From Globodera rostochiensis (taxonomy: Eukaryota > Nematoda > Chromadorea > Rhabditida > Heteroderidae), in NCBI GenBank assembly GCA_018350325.1, contig JAEVLN010000037.1, forward strand, positions 248,001 to 312,000: a stretch of DNA of 64,000 bases, written 5' to 3'. The notes beneath the pieces were generated by a model. The model was not told the DNA's origin, did no database searches, and was given only the letters and a program-made list of their open reading frames with translations. The position numbers were made by a program, and so were the translations under genes. This document shows positions 34,027 through 44,663 of this stretch, piece by piece (within the stretch, counting starts at the first letter, position 1; every line of letters begins with the position of its first letter).

Positions 34027-36186
34027 ATGAGAAGCTTAATTTTATTAGCTATTCTTCTGTTGATTGGGAATGCACCAAACGCGCATGGACGTGAGTTGAA
34101 AAATATTTTATTGGTAAATACTATTTATTTAATTTTTCAAATTTAAGGGGGCATCGATTATGTTGAAAAAACAGAACATCCACCAACTGGATGTGTCGTC
34201 AAAATTTTTATGCATTTGCAATGGCAAATTTGTCCGGAGGAACCCGAAATACCGCCAAAGCAAATTGAAATGTAAAAAAGTCCCCAAAAAATTGTAATTA
34301 AATTACCTTTATGATTTTTATTTCATTCAGTGAACCCTCACAAAAAATAAAAGAAGATGATGAAGAATTGCTTGATCCAATGGACATTGGTGAAGAATTT
34401 GAAGAAGACAATGGCCACTCCGCTAAACTAAAACGAGAAACAACAGTAAGATAAAATCTTGCTCAATCATTTTTTGCAATTTTTATAATTGATATGTAAG
34501 TTCAAACAGTTCAACGATCGAGTGAGACACATTCAAAAAGTTTATAATCAATTACAAATTTAAGCCACTGAAACCGATCGAGATTTTGATCTCGAATCTC
34601 GTAAAATCTCGAAAAAATTTAAACGATCGAGATTCGTCACTGAAAAATCTCGGTAAAAATTGTTTGATTAGATTTCAATCAAGAATATCAAAAAAATCTC
34701 GTCGAGATTTTACGATATTTCGATCGAGAATCTCGATCGGTCCGTGCTCTAGTTCACAAGAACAAATTTTAAATTGATAAAATCATTGAAGTCCGAGTAA
34801 ATTTTAATAAAAATAGGAAAACAAATTTTTTAGACTGATAATGAGGAAAGAAAAAATGGCACAGTCGGAGAAGAAGGAGCCGTAGAAGCACAAGAAATGC
34901 GCAGAAAAAAGAATCGCCGCAACAAACATCGAAAGACTTCGCCAAAGCCGACCGACGAAGGTTGAAGTTTTAATATTTATATATTTAGCAAAAAAAGAAG
35001 ATAAAAAATATATTAAAAATAAAATAAAATTAAATTGAAAAGTGGGGGTAGAGCACTGAATATGTAGGTTAGGGCTCTTAATCGCGTACCGTTCCTAATA
35101 TTTTTTTTTGTTTATTTATTTTAGTAGTTTATTCTGGCTTAATTTATTTTTTTCAAAAACTTTTTTTAAGAAAAAATAGCAGGATTTAAAATCAATTAAT
35201 CACCATTATAGGTGCGGGCGAAAATGGCGACGGGTGGTCGACGGACGGGAGCAGTACATCAACGCGGAGTCCAAAGCGCAAGAACAAAGGTCGTAATCGA
35301 AACAGGCCATCAGGAACAAACACGACATCTTCTCCTGCTGCTGATGACGGCGTAACGGGAAATGGAAGAAGTTTTGGAGATGACAGAAGCGGATTTGGTG
35401 GTGAAGGGAAGGGACCTGTTGCTGGAGGCAGCAGATTTGGCAATGGTGATGATGGAGGATTTGGAGCAGGAAGGGGTCCCGGAGGCTTTGGAAGAGAAAA
35501 GGGTTCTTCCGGTGGATTTGGAGGAGAAGGAAGAACAGGTTCTGAGGGAAGAGCTTCCGGAAGCCGTGGCGATTCTGGCGGATTTGGAGGGGAAAGAAGG
35601 CCAGGAGGATTTGGAGGAGAAGGAAGACCCGAAGGGTTTGGAGAGGGAAGACCTTCCGGAAGCCGTGGCGATTCTGAATTTGGTGGAGGAAAAGCTTCCG
35701 GAAGCCGTGGCGATTCTGACGGATTTGGTGGAGGAAGAGCTTCCGGAAGCCGTGGCGATTCTGACGGATTTGGTGGAGGAAAAGCTTCCGGAAGCCGTGG
35801 CGATTCTGACGGATTTGGTGGAGGAAAAGCTTCCGGAAGCCGTGGCGATTCTGGCGGATTTGGTGGAGGAAAAGCTTCCGGAAGCCGTGGCGATTCTGCC
35901 GGATTTGGTGGAGGAAAAGCTTCCGGACGTGAAGGAATAGGGGAAGGACGAGGTGGAGGATTTGGTAACAGCCACGGTCCAACAGATCGAGGTGAGTTTG
36001 GAAAAAGGTTGAACAGCTGATAAAGGAGAATCTGGTGGTGTTGCAGGTACAACTTCCGGCCCAGGAGATGAAGATGCCCGGGGAGGAGGACGTTCAAACG
36101 GAGGCGCAAGAGGCGGAGGACCTTTTGGGCGTGGAAGAAGCCAAACTCCTAAGCCAACTGAAGATGATGATGAAGAAAAGAAATGA
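34027..36186 (+). CDS. Secreted Gly-rich repeat protein with seven SRGDS motifs
   Basis: Six exons: 34027-34090, 34148-34271, 34331-34445, 34834-34960, 35212-35991, 36047-36186. All phases fit, giving 449 residues. Residues 1-20 are a signal peptide (MRSLILLAILLLIGNAPNAH). A short segment with two Cys (GCVVKIFMHLQWQICPEEPE) follows, then acidic and basic low-complexity stretches (MRRKKNRRNKHRK), then a long glycine-rich domain. That domain holds a 15-residue, 45-bp repeat, KASGSRGDSDGFGGG, in about seven copies (roughly 35550-35930), each with an Arg-Gly-Asp motif. The tail is acidic (TEDDDEEKK). No enzyme domain is visible. RGD is an adhesion motif that also disturbs plant plasma membrane-cell wall contacts, so an effector or matrix role is possible but only inferred. 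Long frames on the other strand are artefacts of the repeat. Confidence 0.85.
34575..34754. mobile_element. Decayed MITE of the GATCGAGAT-word family
   Basis: It lies in intron 3 of the SRGDS-repeat gene. ACCGATCGAGATTTTGATC on the left mirrors GAGAATCTCGATCGGT on the right. The right end GTGCTCTAG is like the family end. The left terminus is eroded. Confidence 0.5.
35550..35930 (+). repeat. 45-bp coding tandem repeat (SRGDS unit)
   Basis: The last five units are regular at 45 bp (near 35694, 35739, 35784, 35829 and 35874), each with CTTCCGGAAGCCGTGGCGAT. Two earlier copies are spaced irregularly. Unit differences are mostly at one residue (Asp, Gly or Ala after SRGDS). Confidence 0.85.
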
Positions 36187-36595
36187 ATTAACAAAATGAA
36201 TAAATGCAAAACACTTAATAAGCTTATACATTTTCATTTTCGTTTTGCCTTTGTATAAAATTTTAACAACAAATTTTGAATTATCATTAAAAAGCATTTC
36301 CAGCAAAACAAATTAGGACTAAGAAATATATTTTAATCTATTTTACTTTTTTTATAATAAAAAATATATAAATATAATAACATTGATTCTTAAATTAAAT
36401 TTTATTTTGTTTGAATTTATCGAATTTTTCTTTAGTGAATAAAGAAAAAAATTAGCCTTTATAACAAAGGCTGACGACATAAATGGCTTCACAATTGGAT
36501 TTTTATTCATAGCATTTACATAATTGTCTTATTTATAAATAAAAAAAAAAGTAAAGTGAATACAATATCATTTAAATCTATTTAGACAAATTATA
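36187..36595. other. AT-rich intergenic region upstream of gene A
   Basis: No gene or repeat recognised. It holds the presumed promoter of the secreted-protein gene at 36596. No ATGCCA/TGGCAT was seen in the 120 bp before its start. Confidence 0.5.
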
Positions 36596-37424
36596 ATGCA
36601 ACTCAACCCCAAACTTTTACTATTGATTCTGACGCCGATTGTTTGCTCATTCCCCGTCGAGGTGATCGAAAATGGCATACCGGAGGTCAACTCAAACCCC
36701 GTCGAGGTGATCGAAAATGGCATACCGGAGGTCAACTCAAACCCCGTCGAGGTGATCGAAAATGGCATACCGGAGGTCAACTCAAACCCCGTCGAGGTGA
36801 TCGAAAATGGCATACCGGAGGTCAACTCAAACCCCGTCGAGGTGATCGAAAATGGCACTGGCACACCGGAGTTCCACTCAAACCCCGTCGATGGCACACC
36901 GGATGTCCACTCAAACCCCGTCGATGGCATACAAGAGAAGGATATCATCGAGAAATTTTTGACTTTGTTGGAGCTTGAAGCAATAGTAAAGCAGTTTATC
37001 AAAGCGAGCACAAAAGTTTTGCTAAATTCAAATGATGGCAAAAATGAGTTGGACGATTTAAAAACTGCTGAAGAGCTGTATCAAAAGTTAGTGAGCCTTA
37101 CTGAAACGCTCGGTTTAGGCGAGTTACAAAATTTTAATTTATTATTCCTTAATTATTTAAGAAAATTTATCAATGTTTGAGGCTGCCAAATATTTTGTGG
37201 ACGATTTTCCTCACAAATCAGCAGTTTTCAAACCAGTTTGGCTCGTGAAAATGTTGAAAGGCTTTGCATATGACATTTTGAACGATTCTTGCAAAAGTGA
37301 AAACCAAGAAGAAAAAATTGAAAAAAGTCTTGGCCCAATCTTGTGGATTTACATTCATAAAATTCGAAAACCAGCACTCGAAAATGATCCAAATGTTTTC
37401 AAGACGGTGCCGGGAAGTGAATGA
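36596..37424 (+). CDS. Secreted family protein A (repeat-bearing, short form)
   Basis: Two exons: 36596-37118 and 37162-37424 (261 residues). The intron begins GCGAGT and ends TTTAAG. Only this GC donor keeps the frame. Residues 1-20 are a signal peptide (MQLNPKLLLLILTPIVCSFP). A 15-residue, 45-bp repeat VEVIENGIPEVNSNP follows, four good copies and then shortened ones (HSNPVDG). The helical C-terminal half (LKTAEELYQKLVSLTETLGL, then LGPILWIYIHKIRKPALEND) is homologous to genes B and C. It lacks the SKRFFWR domain those two have. The repeat unit matches the first residues of mature C (VEVIEDGTPEE), so it looks like an expansion of a segment already present in the family. Function unknown; effector-like. 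Confidence 0.8.
36650..36930 (+). repeat. 45-bp coding tandem repeat (VEVIENG unit)
   Basis: Units of CCCCGTCGAGGTGATCGAAA followed by ATGGCATACCGGAG and GTCAACTCAAA. Four copies are nearly identical at DNA level, which points to recent expansion or gene conversion. Degenerate units follow. Confidence 0.85.
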
Positions 37425-39089
37425 TATTATGGATCAAGCTGAAGTTAACGCAGATGGATGATGAATGAATGTAAAGGATTTTGGATATAAGAGAGGAACA
37501 AAAGCACATTTTTTTTATCTGATCAAAGTGATTAGTCTAGGGTTTAGCTTAGATTCTTCCGGAAAGGTTCATTCAAAGTTTGTCAGGCCAAAGATTTTCG
37601 GAAAATTGAGGTCAGGGGAATCCCAAAATTATACGCCAAAAGTTTTCGGAAAATTGAGGTCAGGGGAATCCCAAAATTATACGCCAAAAATTTTCGGAAA
37701 ATTGAGCACAGATTCAATAAATTGGAAGCTAGCCGAGCAACCCCATAATAAAGATCTTATTTTGGAATTTTGTCTGCTCCATAATAGTGCCTACAGTGAC
37801 TTTTTCCGAAAATCTTTTTCCATACTCATTTATTAGTATATCTTTCCTTGCAGAAAAATATTATGGAATTTGACGGGAAACTGACCTTTTGAGACGATTA
37901 GTCGATCAGAGATCGGATCAAGGACCGATCGAGAGTTCGATAAATCTCAAAAAAGCACTGATAGTGAGATCTCGTAAAATTTCTGATAGAGATTTCGACC
38001 GAGAATCTCGATCGGTCCGTATCTACTCAGGATTGGTGGAAACTTATGGGTCAGGATCAACCCTTTTATTGAACTATGTATATTTTGTATTGTTTTTTTT
38101 TGGCACACTTTGCATTGTTTTTGGTATCTTGTGGGAAAAAATTCAAATTGAAGTAACCAATTTCTCTTAATTGAATTTGCAGTTTTACGAAACATAATTA
38201 TCATCAACAAGTAAAATTCGATGCTTCTTATTCGCCATTAGATTGGAGTCTAACGATCGGGATCGAAAGCGATCGGTACAAGACCAACCGGACGGGGGAG
38301 GGCGCTTGAATGAAATTTTTTTGAGAATATTTTTGTAACCAATTTTAATTAAAAAAAAAAAAATAATAAATATTCTTTCTTTTACGTAAACAATTATATT
38401 GATTGATAGATTAAAAATACGGCGATTAAGATTTCCTGTCTTCCTGCTGGCATTTGTTAGTGAAATATGTGCTTGGTTAATTATACATTTATGAATTAAA
38501 AAATAATAATATTTAACACATTTTAAAATAAAAAAAATTTTTGAATTAATTATAATTGAAATACTCTGTGAACCACGATCGTAGTAGAGGGCGATCGGGA
38601 TCAGAATTTATCAAGACCGATTTAGTTGGTTTTATTTATTTGTTGAAGTGTACAAAATTCCATCAGGATTAGAATGTGTGGAGAACGGACGCTTGAATGG
38701 TGTTGAAAAATAAAGCAAATTTGTGTATATTCGATATCATTTTGTGAATGTAAACTTTAATCCACAAAAATTTCTGATCAGAATTGAAAAATGGCAATTT
38801 AGCATTATCATTTTCAGGGGTCCAAGGTTTAAGATGGTTTTTAATTTTTTCTTAATTTTCATAATTAATTTTAAATATCTTTTTGCTTTGACGTAGATAA
38901 TCAATATTGATGCAACACATAATAATAAACAGCATCAATAAGCTTCTCAATTTTATGGCATTTTTAAAATATGTGTAAAATTAAATTTTTATTGTAAATA
39001 GATTTATTTTCCTAATATTTTTATGCATTATTTGCTTATACATTTTTAGAAAATCTAAAAAATAATAATATTGAATATCATCGGACAAA
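37425..39089. other. Intergenic region between genes A and B
   Basis: No convincing gene. A 48-bp direct duplication (TTTTCGGAAAATTGAGGTCA, then GGGGAATCCC) occurs two to three times at 37590-37710. The frame through it has no supporting features. A decayed GATCGAGA-word MITE lies near 37905-38030, and a related fragment near 38250-38280. TGGCAT (inverse of ATGCCA) at 38956-38961 lies about 130 bp before gene B. Confidence 0.5.
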
Positions 39090-41919
39090 ATGTTGCATCT
39101 TTTGCTTTTTGTTATAATGATCAGGGTGATCGCTGGCTCATTCTCCGTTGATCTGCTTTACGATACCACGCCGGAAAAGGACGACATAGCAAAGGCATTG
39201 GCACTTAGTAAACGGTTCTTTTGGCGCAATATGATGGCCAAATGGGCATGCTACTTTGGGACAAAGATTGAGCCAAGCGAAATTGGCACAAAATCCATAG
39301 ATGAATTGAGAAAAATTTGTGAAAATTGGAAAGTGAAGGCATTGGCCGCTGATGCATACGTCAAAAGTTGGGAATGCAAACATAAACAACAAAACGAAGC
39401 CTCAAGTTCAACGAGTTCGGCTGCTACTATTCTTAACGATCAAATAAAAGAGGAGGGTACCTAGCTAAGCTTTTTTTGAAATTAAAAAAAAATTAAAATT
39501 AAGAAAATCATCCATTTAAATGTTTGTGTGTGAAGCCGCGGTTCCGTGTTGAGCACGGCGATCTCCAATTGAGCTCCGCAATGGAAGCGATTAAAGCCGC
39601 TTACCGAGTTCTGTTCGGCTGGAGCAAAGGTTCAGCGCCGAAAACTGAGGTTGAAAAAAATTTTATTAAAAGAAAAACTTATTTTTTTGATTAAATATTT
39701 GGTAAATTTCATCATAAATTATTTAATTTTGTAAAACAAAAAAATGAAACTTTTAATTAGAGTCCGGACCCAAAACCCAAAAATTTTTTGGGTTTTTTGT
39801 ACAAAAAATTGGACCAAAAAATTTTTGGGTTTTGGTTTTGGGTCAGATTGGAGCAAAACCCAAAAAATGACCAAAAAATTTTGGGTTTTGGGTCCAAGTT
39901 TCCGGTCTCTTCTTTTAATACATAAGTTTAAACTAGGGTTGAGCCCCGTCCCCGCGGGGTTTTTGTCCCGAACCCCAAGTTTTTTGGTCGGGGACGAAAA
40001 CCCCGACCCCGACTTTTTCCGCCCCCGAGGGGTCGGGGCTCAACCCTAGTTTAAACAAATAAAAAAAAATCCTTAAATAAAAGATCATTTTATTTTCAAA
40101 ATTTAGATTAAATTTGAAAATCATGAAGCATGGGATTTGGTTGACCGTTGGTTAAATGCATTTGAAAATTGTAAATCATTTGAAAAACAAACAGCGGGAA
40201 AAATGCTAATTGAAGTGAACGGGGCACTCGTCGAGGACGCGTATTTCGATCTTTTCAAAGTCACAAAATTTTCTGCAAAATTTTACAATGCTCCAGAAAA
40301 AATAGAAAGTCTAGAAGACAATATACAATGTGAATTTAAAAAAAGACAAAAATTTTATAAATGAAATTTTGGGGGTAAACCCAACTCATCCATGTCCAAC
40401 TCATCCATGGAGCATAACTTGCTTCAACCGTAACCGATTTAGAAAGTATTAACGCCATTCGATAGATCTCGAAGAGTTGAAGCTAATATTAAGTTAAAGC
40501 TTTGTGATTGGACAGTTATGGCCAGAAAACTCCCAAAAATCGGAATTTTTAAACGTTCTCAAGTGTTAAGGCCATAACTGCTTTAACTTGAAGTTAGCTT
40601 CACTCTTCGCGATCTATCGAATGGCGTTAATCTTTCTAAATCGGTTAAGGTTGAAGCAAGTTATGCTCCATGGATGAGTTGGACATGAATGAGATGGGTA
40701 TGAATGAGTTGGGTGAGGACCCGAAATTTTGATTTATGTTAATTTTGGGCAATTACTTTGAAGTATTTGGACAACAAAATTTTTTGAAGAATTTAAAAAA
40801 AATGCCAAAAGTGTCGAATTTCGATAATGAGCCTTCAGAAAAATTAAAAAATTCCCAATTTATAAAAATATTTGCATTTTAAGTGTTATTGGCAGCATCG
40901 AATGAAGTGATTTATGAAGAAACGTTGGCAAATGGCACACATCGTAATTATTTGAACGAACTTGAAACGGCATTAAAAACATTTAAAAAATTGAACAAAC
41001 AACTTTTGAGAAAACTGAAACATGAAGACGACACGGGCGCAGCAGATTTGAAATTGATGTCTGATTTGAAAACAGCCCATGAAATCTATCAGAATTTATG
41101 GGAGCTCATCCAAGAGCTTAGCTTAGGCGAGTTTTAGAATATCACAATTTTTATTTAAACCCCGACGTCGGCGTTGAGAATTGTGGCGTTGCGGTTTTCG
41201 GGGTTGGAGTTTTTCAGGGGTGGGACTGCCGTGGTCAGGGTTACCCAAATCGGTAGGGATCGGGGTTTTTTTAAAATTTTATTCCATTCCAATTTATTAA
41301 AAACCAAAATAATGTTTAATTCATTCTTCACAATAAAGACCGGTAAAATAAACTTAATGAAATTCCCATATCTTTTTCCCATTCCCGTAAAAATGCCGTT
41401 GAATTCTGATATACAGAGCAAAGATGGGGTTTATGGTCGGGGTTTTCCGGAGTTAGAAGTGTCGGGACTAAATTTGCCAGGCTGAAGACCGGGTCAGGGT
41501 TTTAACCCTAGTTTATATTGCTCCTGGATCAATCGGAGCAAGATGTTCGGAGGGAAGTTTCCAGTCTGAAAATTAGGATAACACCAAAAATATGTAACAC
41601 GGCCCCCTAAACTTTAGACATGGCAACAATGTGCGCGGCTTCCAAAGAATATAAAACGCGATATTTTGACAATTTATGTGTGTTCAAGTATCTTTGGCTT
41701 ACGAAAAAGAAAGCCGAACACTTTTGGGACACTTTCAGCGCTCATTTCAATAGTCAACCGAAGCATATAGCAACTGAAATAAAGCTTGGCCCATTGTTGT
41801 GGGTGTACAAATATTCAATTCATGATCCGATGGTGGTGAAGCATGCCGACGAGTTGGACGAGTTGGAACCGGTGCTGGACTCGTGTGTGGAGGCAAAGCT
41901 CAAGATCAAAAGAAACTGA
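39090..41919 (+). CDS. Secreted family protein B
   Basis: Five exons: 39090-39456, 39504-39649, 40107-40329, 40884-41126, 41618-41919 (426 residues, all phases consistent). Intron 1 is only 47 bp and its acceptor is less certain. Intron 4 starts GCGAGT, and only the GC donor keeps the frame. Residues 1-16 are a signal peptide (MLHLLLFVIMIRVIAG). Homology to C runs through IAKALALSKRFFWRNMM, ICENWKVKALAADAYVKSWE, a Ser-rich stretch, LSSAMEAIKAAYRVLFGW and the C-terminal DLKTAHEIYQNLWELIQELS, then GPLLWVYKYSIHDP, ending in a charged tail. It is helical, with few cysteines. No family recognised. Its introns contain repeats that are absent from C. Confidence 0.82.
39758..39910. mobile_element. 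hAT-like MITE, CCCAAAAATTTTTGGG-word family
   Basis: The ends are TAGAGTCCGGACCCAAA and CCGGTCTCTT, flanked by a perfect 8-bp duplication CTTTTAAT (39750-39757, 39911-39918). It lies in intron 2 of gene B. Another element starts only 22 bp later. Confidence 0.85.
39933..40048. mobile_element. hAT-like MITE, CCCCGACCCCG-word family
   Basis: The ends are TAGGGTTGAGCCCCG and CGGGGCTCAACCCTA, flanked by a perfect 8-bp duplication GTTTAAAC (39925-39932, 40049-40056), itself a palindrome. It lies in intron 2 of gene B. Confidence 0.85.
40377..40725. mobile_element. Long-arm foldback element in gene B intron 3
   Basis: The left arm includes CCAACTCATCCATGGAGCAT, then AACTTGCTTCAACC and CGCCATTCGATAGATC. 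The right arm has the inverse of each (GATCTATCGAATGGCG, GGTTGAAGCAAGTT, ATGCTCCATGGATGAGTTGG). The arms are about 130 bp with a small centre. No coding capacity. Confidence 0.75.
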
Positions 41920-43192
41920 GAAAGAATTGATTGATCAGTAAACATACAAAATAACAGATCAGATAGATGGATGTCAATTAAGGAATTAGAAAAGATTAAC
42001 AATATTTCTATTACGAACATTCCATTAATCCTGGACTTAGCGTTTATGCATTTCATTTGGCAAAATGTGTTATGTCGTTTATCCTTTAAACTTTTTGTCG
42101 GTCTCCATTATTTTTTTGATGTGGCGAATCTTTAGGGGTTGTTTTTGTTTTTATCTCCCAAAATTTAATTAAATTATGCTTTTTCTATCCGTAAGTTTTT
42201 AAACAAAATTTATTTTGGGTTAAGAATCCGACTGAAATAATTTGCTTTTTGTTAAAGGATGAAGAAGTCCGGTGGTGCCGATTAGACGCTGCCGGGAATT
42301 TTTTGAATATAACGATGTTTGTTAAAAAAGATTAAATTTTAAAATTGCATCTGAGGCCAAAAATCCGGTCTCTAATTATTATTCATTTTTTCAGTTTGTC
42401 GGCGTCTCAGTGTGATAGTTAGAGACCGGATTTATATGGACCAAAAATCGTGAAATATAGACTTAAATATTGATCAAAAACTGCCAAAATAATGACTTAT
42501 ATTGACTAAAAGTTGCTCCTACATATTCTAAGCTTAAAACTTGAAAATCCGGTCTTTAGTAATGGTCGTCGTCAGTCATCATTAGGGTTAGGGTTGCTCC
42601 CCGACCCCTTGGGCGGGAAAAGTCGAAGGTCGGGGACGAAAACCCCGATTAAAAAAAGTCGGGGTTTTTTCCCAGCAAAAATCCTGAAAAATTAAAAAAA
42701 GAATAGGTAGTGAAAAAAGAGTGAAAACATTTTTAAATTTTTAAATTTGGCCCCTCCAGATCAGAACATTTCTTTTTTAACAACCTATTTGTGAAAAACT
42801 ACATAAAACTTAAACTATAAAAGTTTTTTATTTTTAAAAATAGACATGGCTAGAAAAATATTTTCATTGATAGAGATGACATACCATTTTCATCATAAAT
42901 CATAATATTCTTTGGTATGTATATTATATTACTTCACTTATTTTTAACAAACTACTATTTGTGAACCTATTTATAAAATTTAAACTATACACGAGCGCAT
43001 ATTAAAGGGATGACATAATCGATCATTGTAATGCTACTTTATTATAAAATTTATAAGAAAAGCATTTTTTGAAGGGGATGCGACAAAATCGATTACTATA
43101 ATGCCACTTTCCACAATCAACTACTGACAAAAATTGTGCAAGAATAGGCATTTCACCAACGAAGAAGCATTAACAAAAACTAAACCATTAAA
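41920..43192. other. Intergenic region between genes B and C
   Basis: No gene. Element fragments include GGTGCCGATTAGACGCTGCC near 42273, an inverted pair TAGAGACCGGATTT/AAATCCGGTCTTTA (42419-42560), and CCCCGAC words near 42590-42670. ATGCCA at 43101-43106 lies 87 bp before gene C. Confidence 0.5.
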
Positions 43193-44539
43193 ATGCACCA
43201 TTTTCCAAAAGATTGGCTGCCCATTCTGCTTCTGATCACCTTGATCGCTTACGCGGTTTCTGTTGAGGTGGAGGTGATCGAAGACGGCACTCCGGAGGAG
43301 GAGGACTTGGCGAAGGCATTGGCACTGAGCAAACGGTTCTTTTGGCGGACGATGATGGAAAATTGGGAATGCCGCGATAAGGAGGTGGCGATCAAAAACC
43401 CAAAGGAAATTGGCGCAAAAAACGTGGTTGAATTGAAACAAATTTGTGAACGTTGGAAAGTGAAGGCATTGGCCGCTGATGCATTCCTGAAAAGTTGGGA
43501 GAGCCATGAAGGAGCGTCAAGTTCAAGCAGTTCAGCAATTATTCCTAACAATCAAATTAAAGTGAAGAAGCCGCAGTTCCGTGTTAAGCAGGACGAAATC
43601 CAATTAAGCTCAGCAATGGAAGCGATTAAAGCTGCTTACCGCGTTCTGTTCGGGTGGAGAGCAGCTGAAGGGTTTAACAGCTATGAGGTGCAAACAAAAA
43701 CATTTGATTAAAAAAAATAATCATTTTTGATCAAACATTTAGTTTGACTTTATGAATTTATCCGGCTATTTACACCAAAAGATATCGCCGAAGGGTAAAT
43801 TGAATCAGTTAAAGTTGGAAGAGAAAATGGAAAATGGCCAAAAACGGGATTACTTGGAAGAATATTATAAGAAGACACAAAATTTAGTAAATGCGGCCAA
43901 AATAAAATATGTAAGACCTTTGGAAGTCAAAATTGGCAATGCATTCAATGGAAACAAAATTGTAAAGAAAAAGCAAAAGGGAACGGTAAATGAAACGTTA
44001 TTTGATGAGAAAGATAAACAAATTGCTGATTTTATGGAAAAAAACGACTGCTTTTTAGAATATTGGGATAGCGTTCAGGAGCTTGGATTAGGCCAGTTTT
44101 TGTCCCTAAAAAACATTTCTGCTTTTAATGACTCTAATTATTTTTGGGCATCATTTAACATCTTTGGGCATTATTTTAGGCATCATTAAAATCAATAAAA
44201 ATTATAAAATATTTTTCAGATATGCAAATGACGTGCAAAAAAGTAATAGAGATGAAAACAAAATATGAGGCGAATTTGGCCAGAATGATAGTTGATGACT
44301 ATCTTCAGGATTTTAAGGATTTTAAGGAACTATCAGAATCCATTTATCAACTTGCAGTGCCTAAGCCGAAGAAAATGCATTTGGAAAGATTTGTTGGCGA
44401 AGTGTTCTTTAATTACACACACTTGATTCGCAATCCGATCCTGAAGAAGTATCCCGACGAGTTGAAAGAGTTGAAGCCGTTGCTGGACCCGTGTGAGGAG
44501 GCGAAGCTCAAAGTGAAGAAAATGGGAGGCCGCCATTAG
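43193..44539 (+). CDS. Secreted family protein C
   Basis: Three exons: 43193-43687, 43743-44091, 44220-44539 (387 residues). Intron 2 starts GCCAGT; the nearby GT donor would throw the last exon out of frame. The signal peptide is about residues 1-20 (MHHFPKDWLPILLLITLIAY). The mature start VEVEVIEDGTPEEEDLAKAL resembles the repeat of gene A. SKRFFWRTMMENWE, ICERWKVKALAADAFLKSWE, a run of serines and LSSAMEAIKAAYRVLFGW are shared with B. The C-terminal region has VQELGL, then LIRNPILKKYPDELKELKPL and a basic tail (LKVKKMGGRH). All-helical by appearance, no known domain. It is probably the ancestral-type member, because it has the fewest introns and no inserted repeats. Confidence 0.85.
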
Positions 44540-44663
44540 CATCAGAATGATCAGTGAAAAAGATGCGGGAGAGACTGATCAGAATGTGCTGATGCTTGGC
44601 TTATCAATTTGTTGTGATGTTTCGCTTTTATTCTTTGGGCATAAAATTCTTTAATCACATTCT

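Noticed and set aside
35192..36209. Long minus-strand frames across the SRGDS-repeat gene (Pro/Leu/Phe-rich)
   Set aside because: They are shadows of the plus-strand 45-bp repeat. The plus frame has a signal peptide, matching splice sites and consistent phases.
36568..37041. Minus-strand frame over gene A repeats
   Set aside because: It is an antisense shadow of the VEVIENG repeat. The plus frame has a signal peptide and paralogues.
37465..37836. A 123-codon frame after gene A
   Set aside because: It has no signal peptide or homology to A, B or C and runs through a two-to-three-copy 48-bp noncoding duplication.
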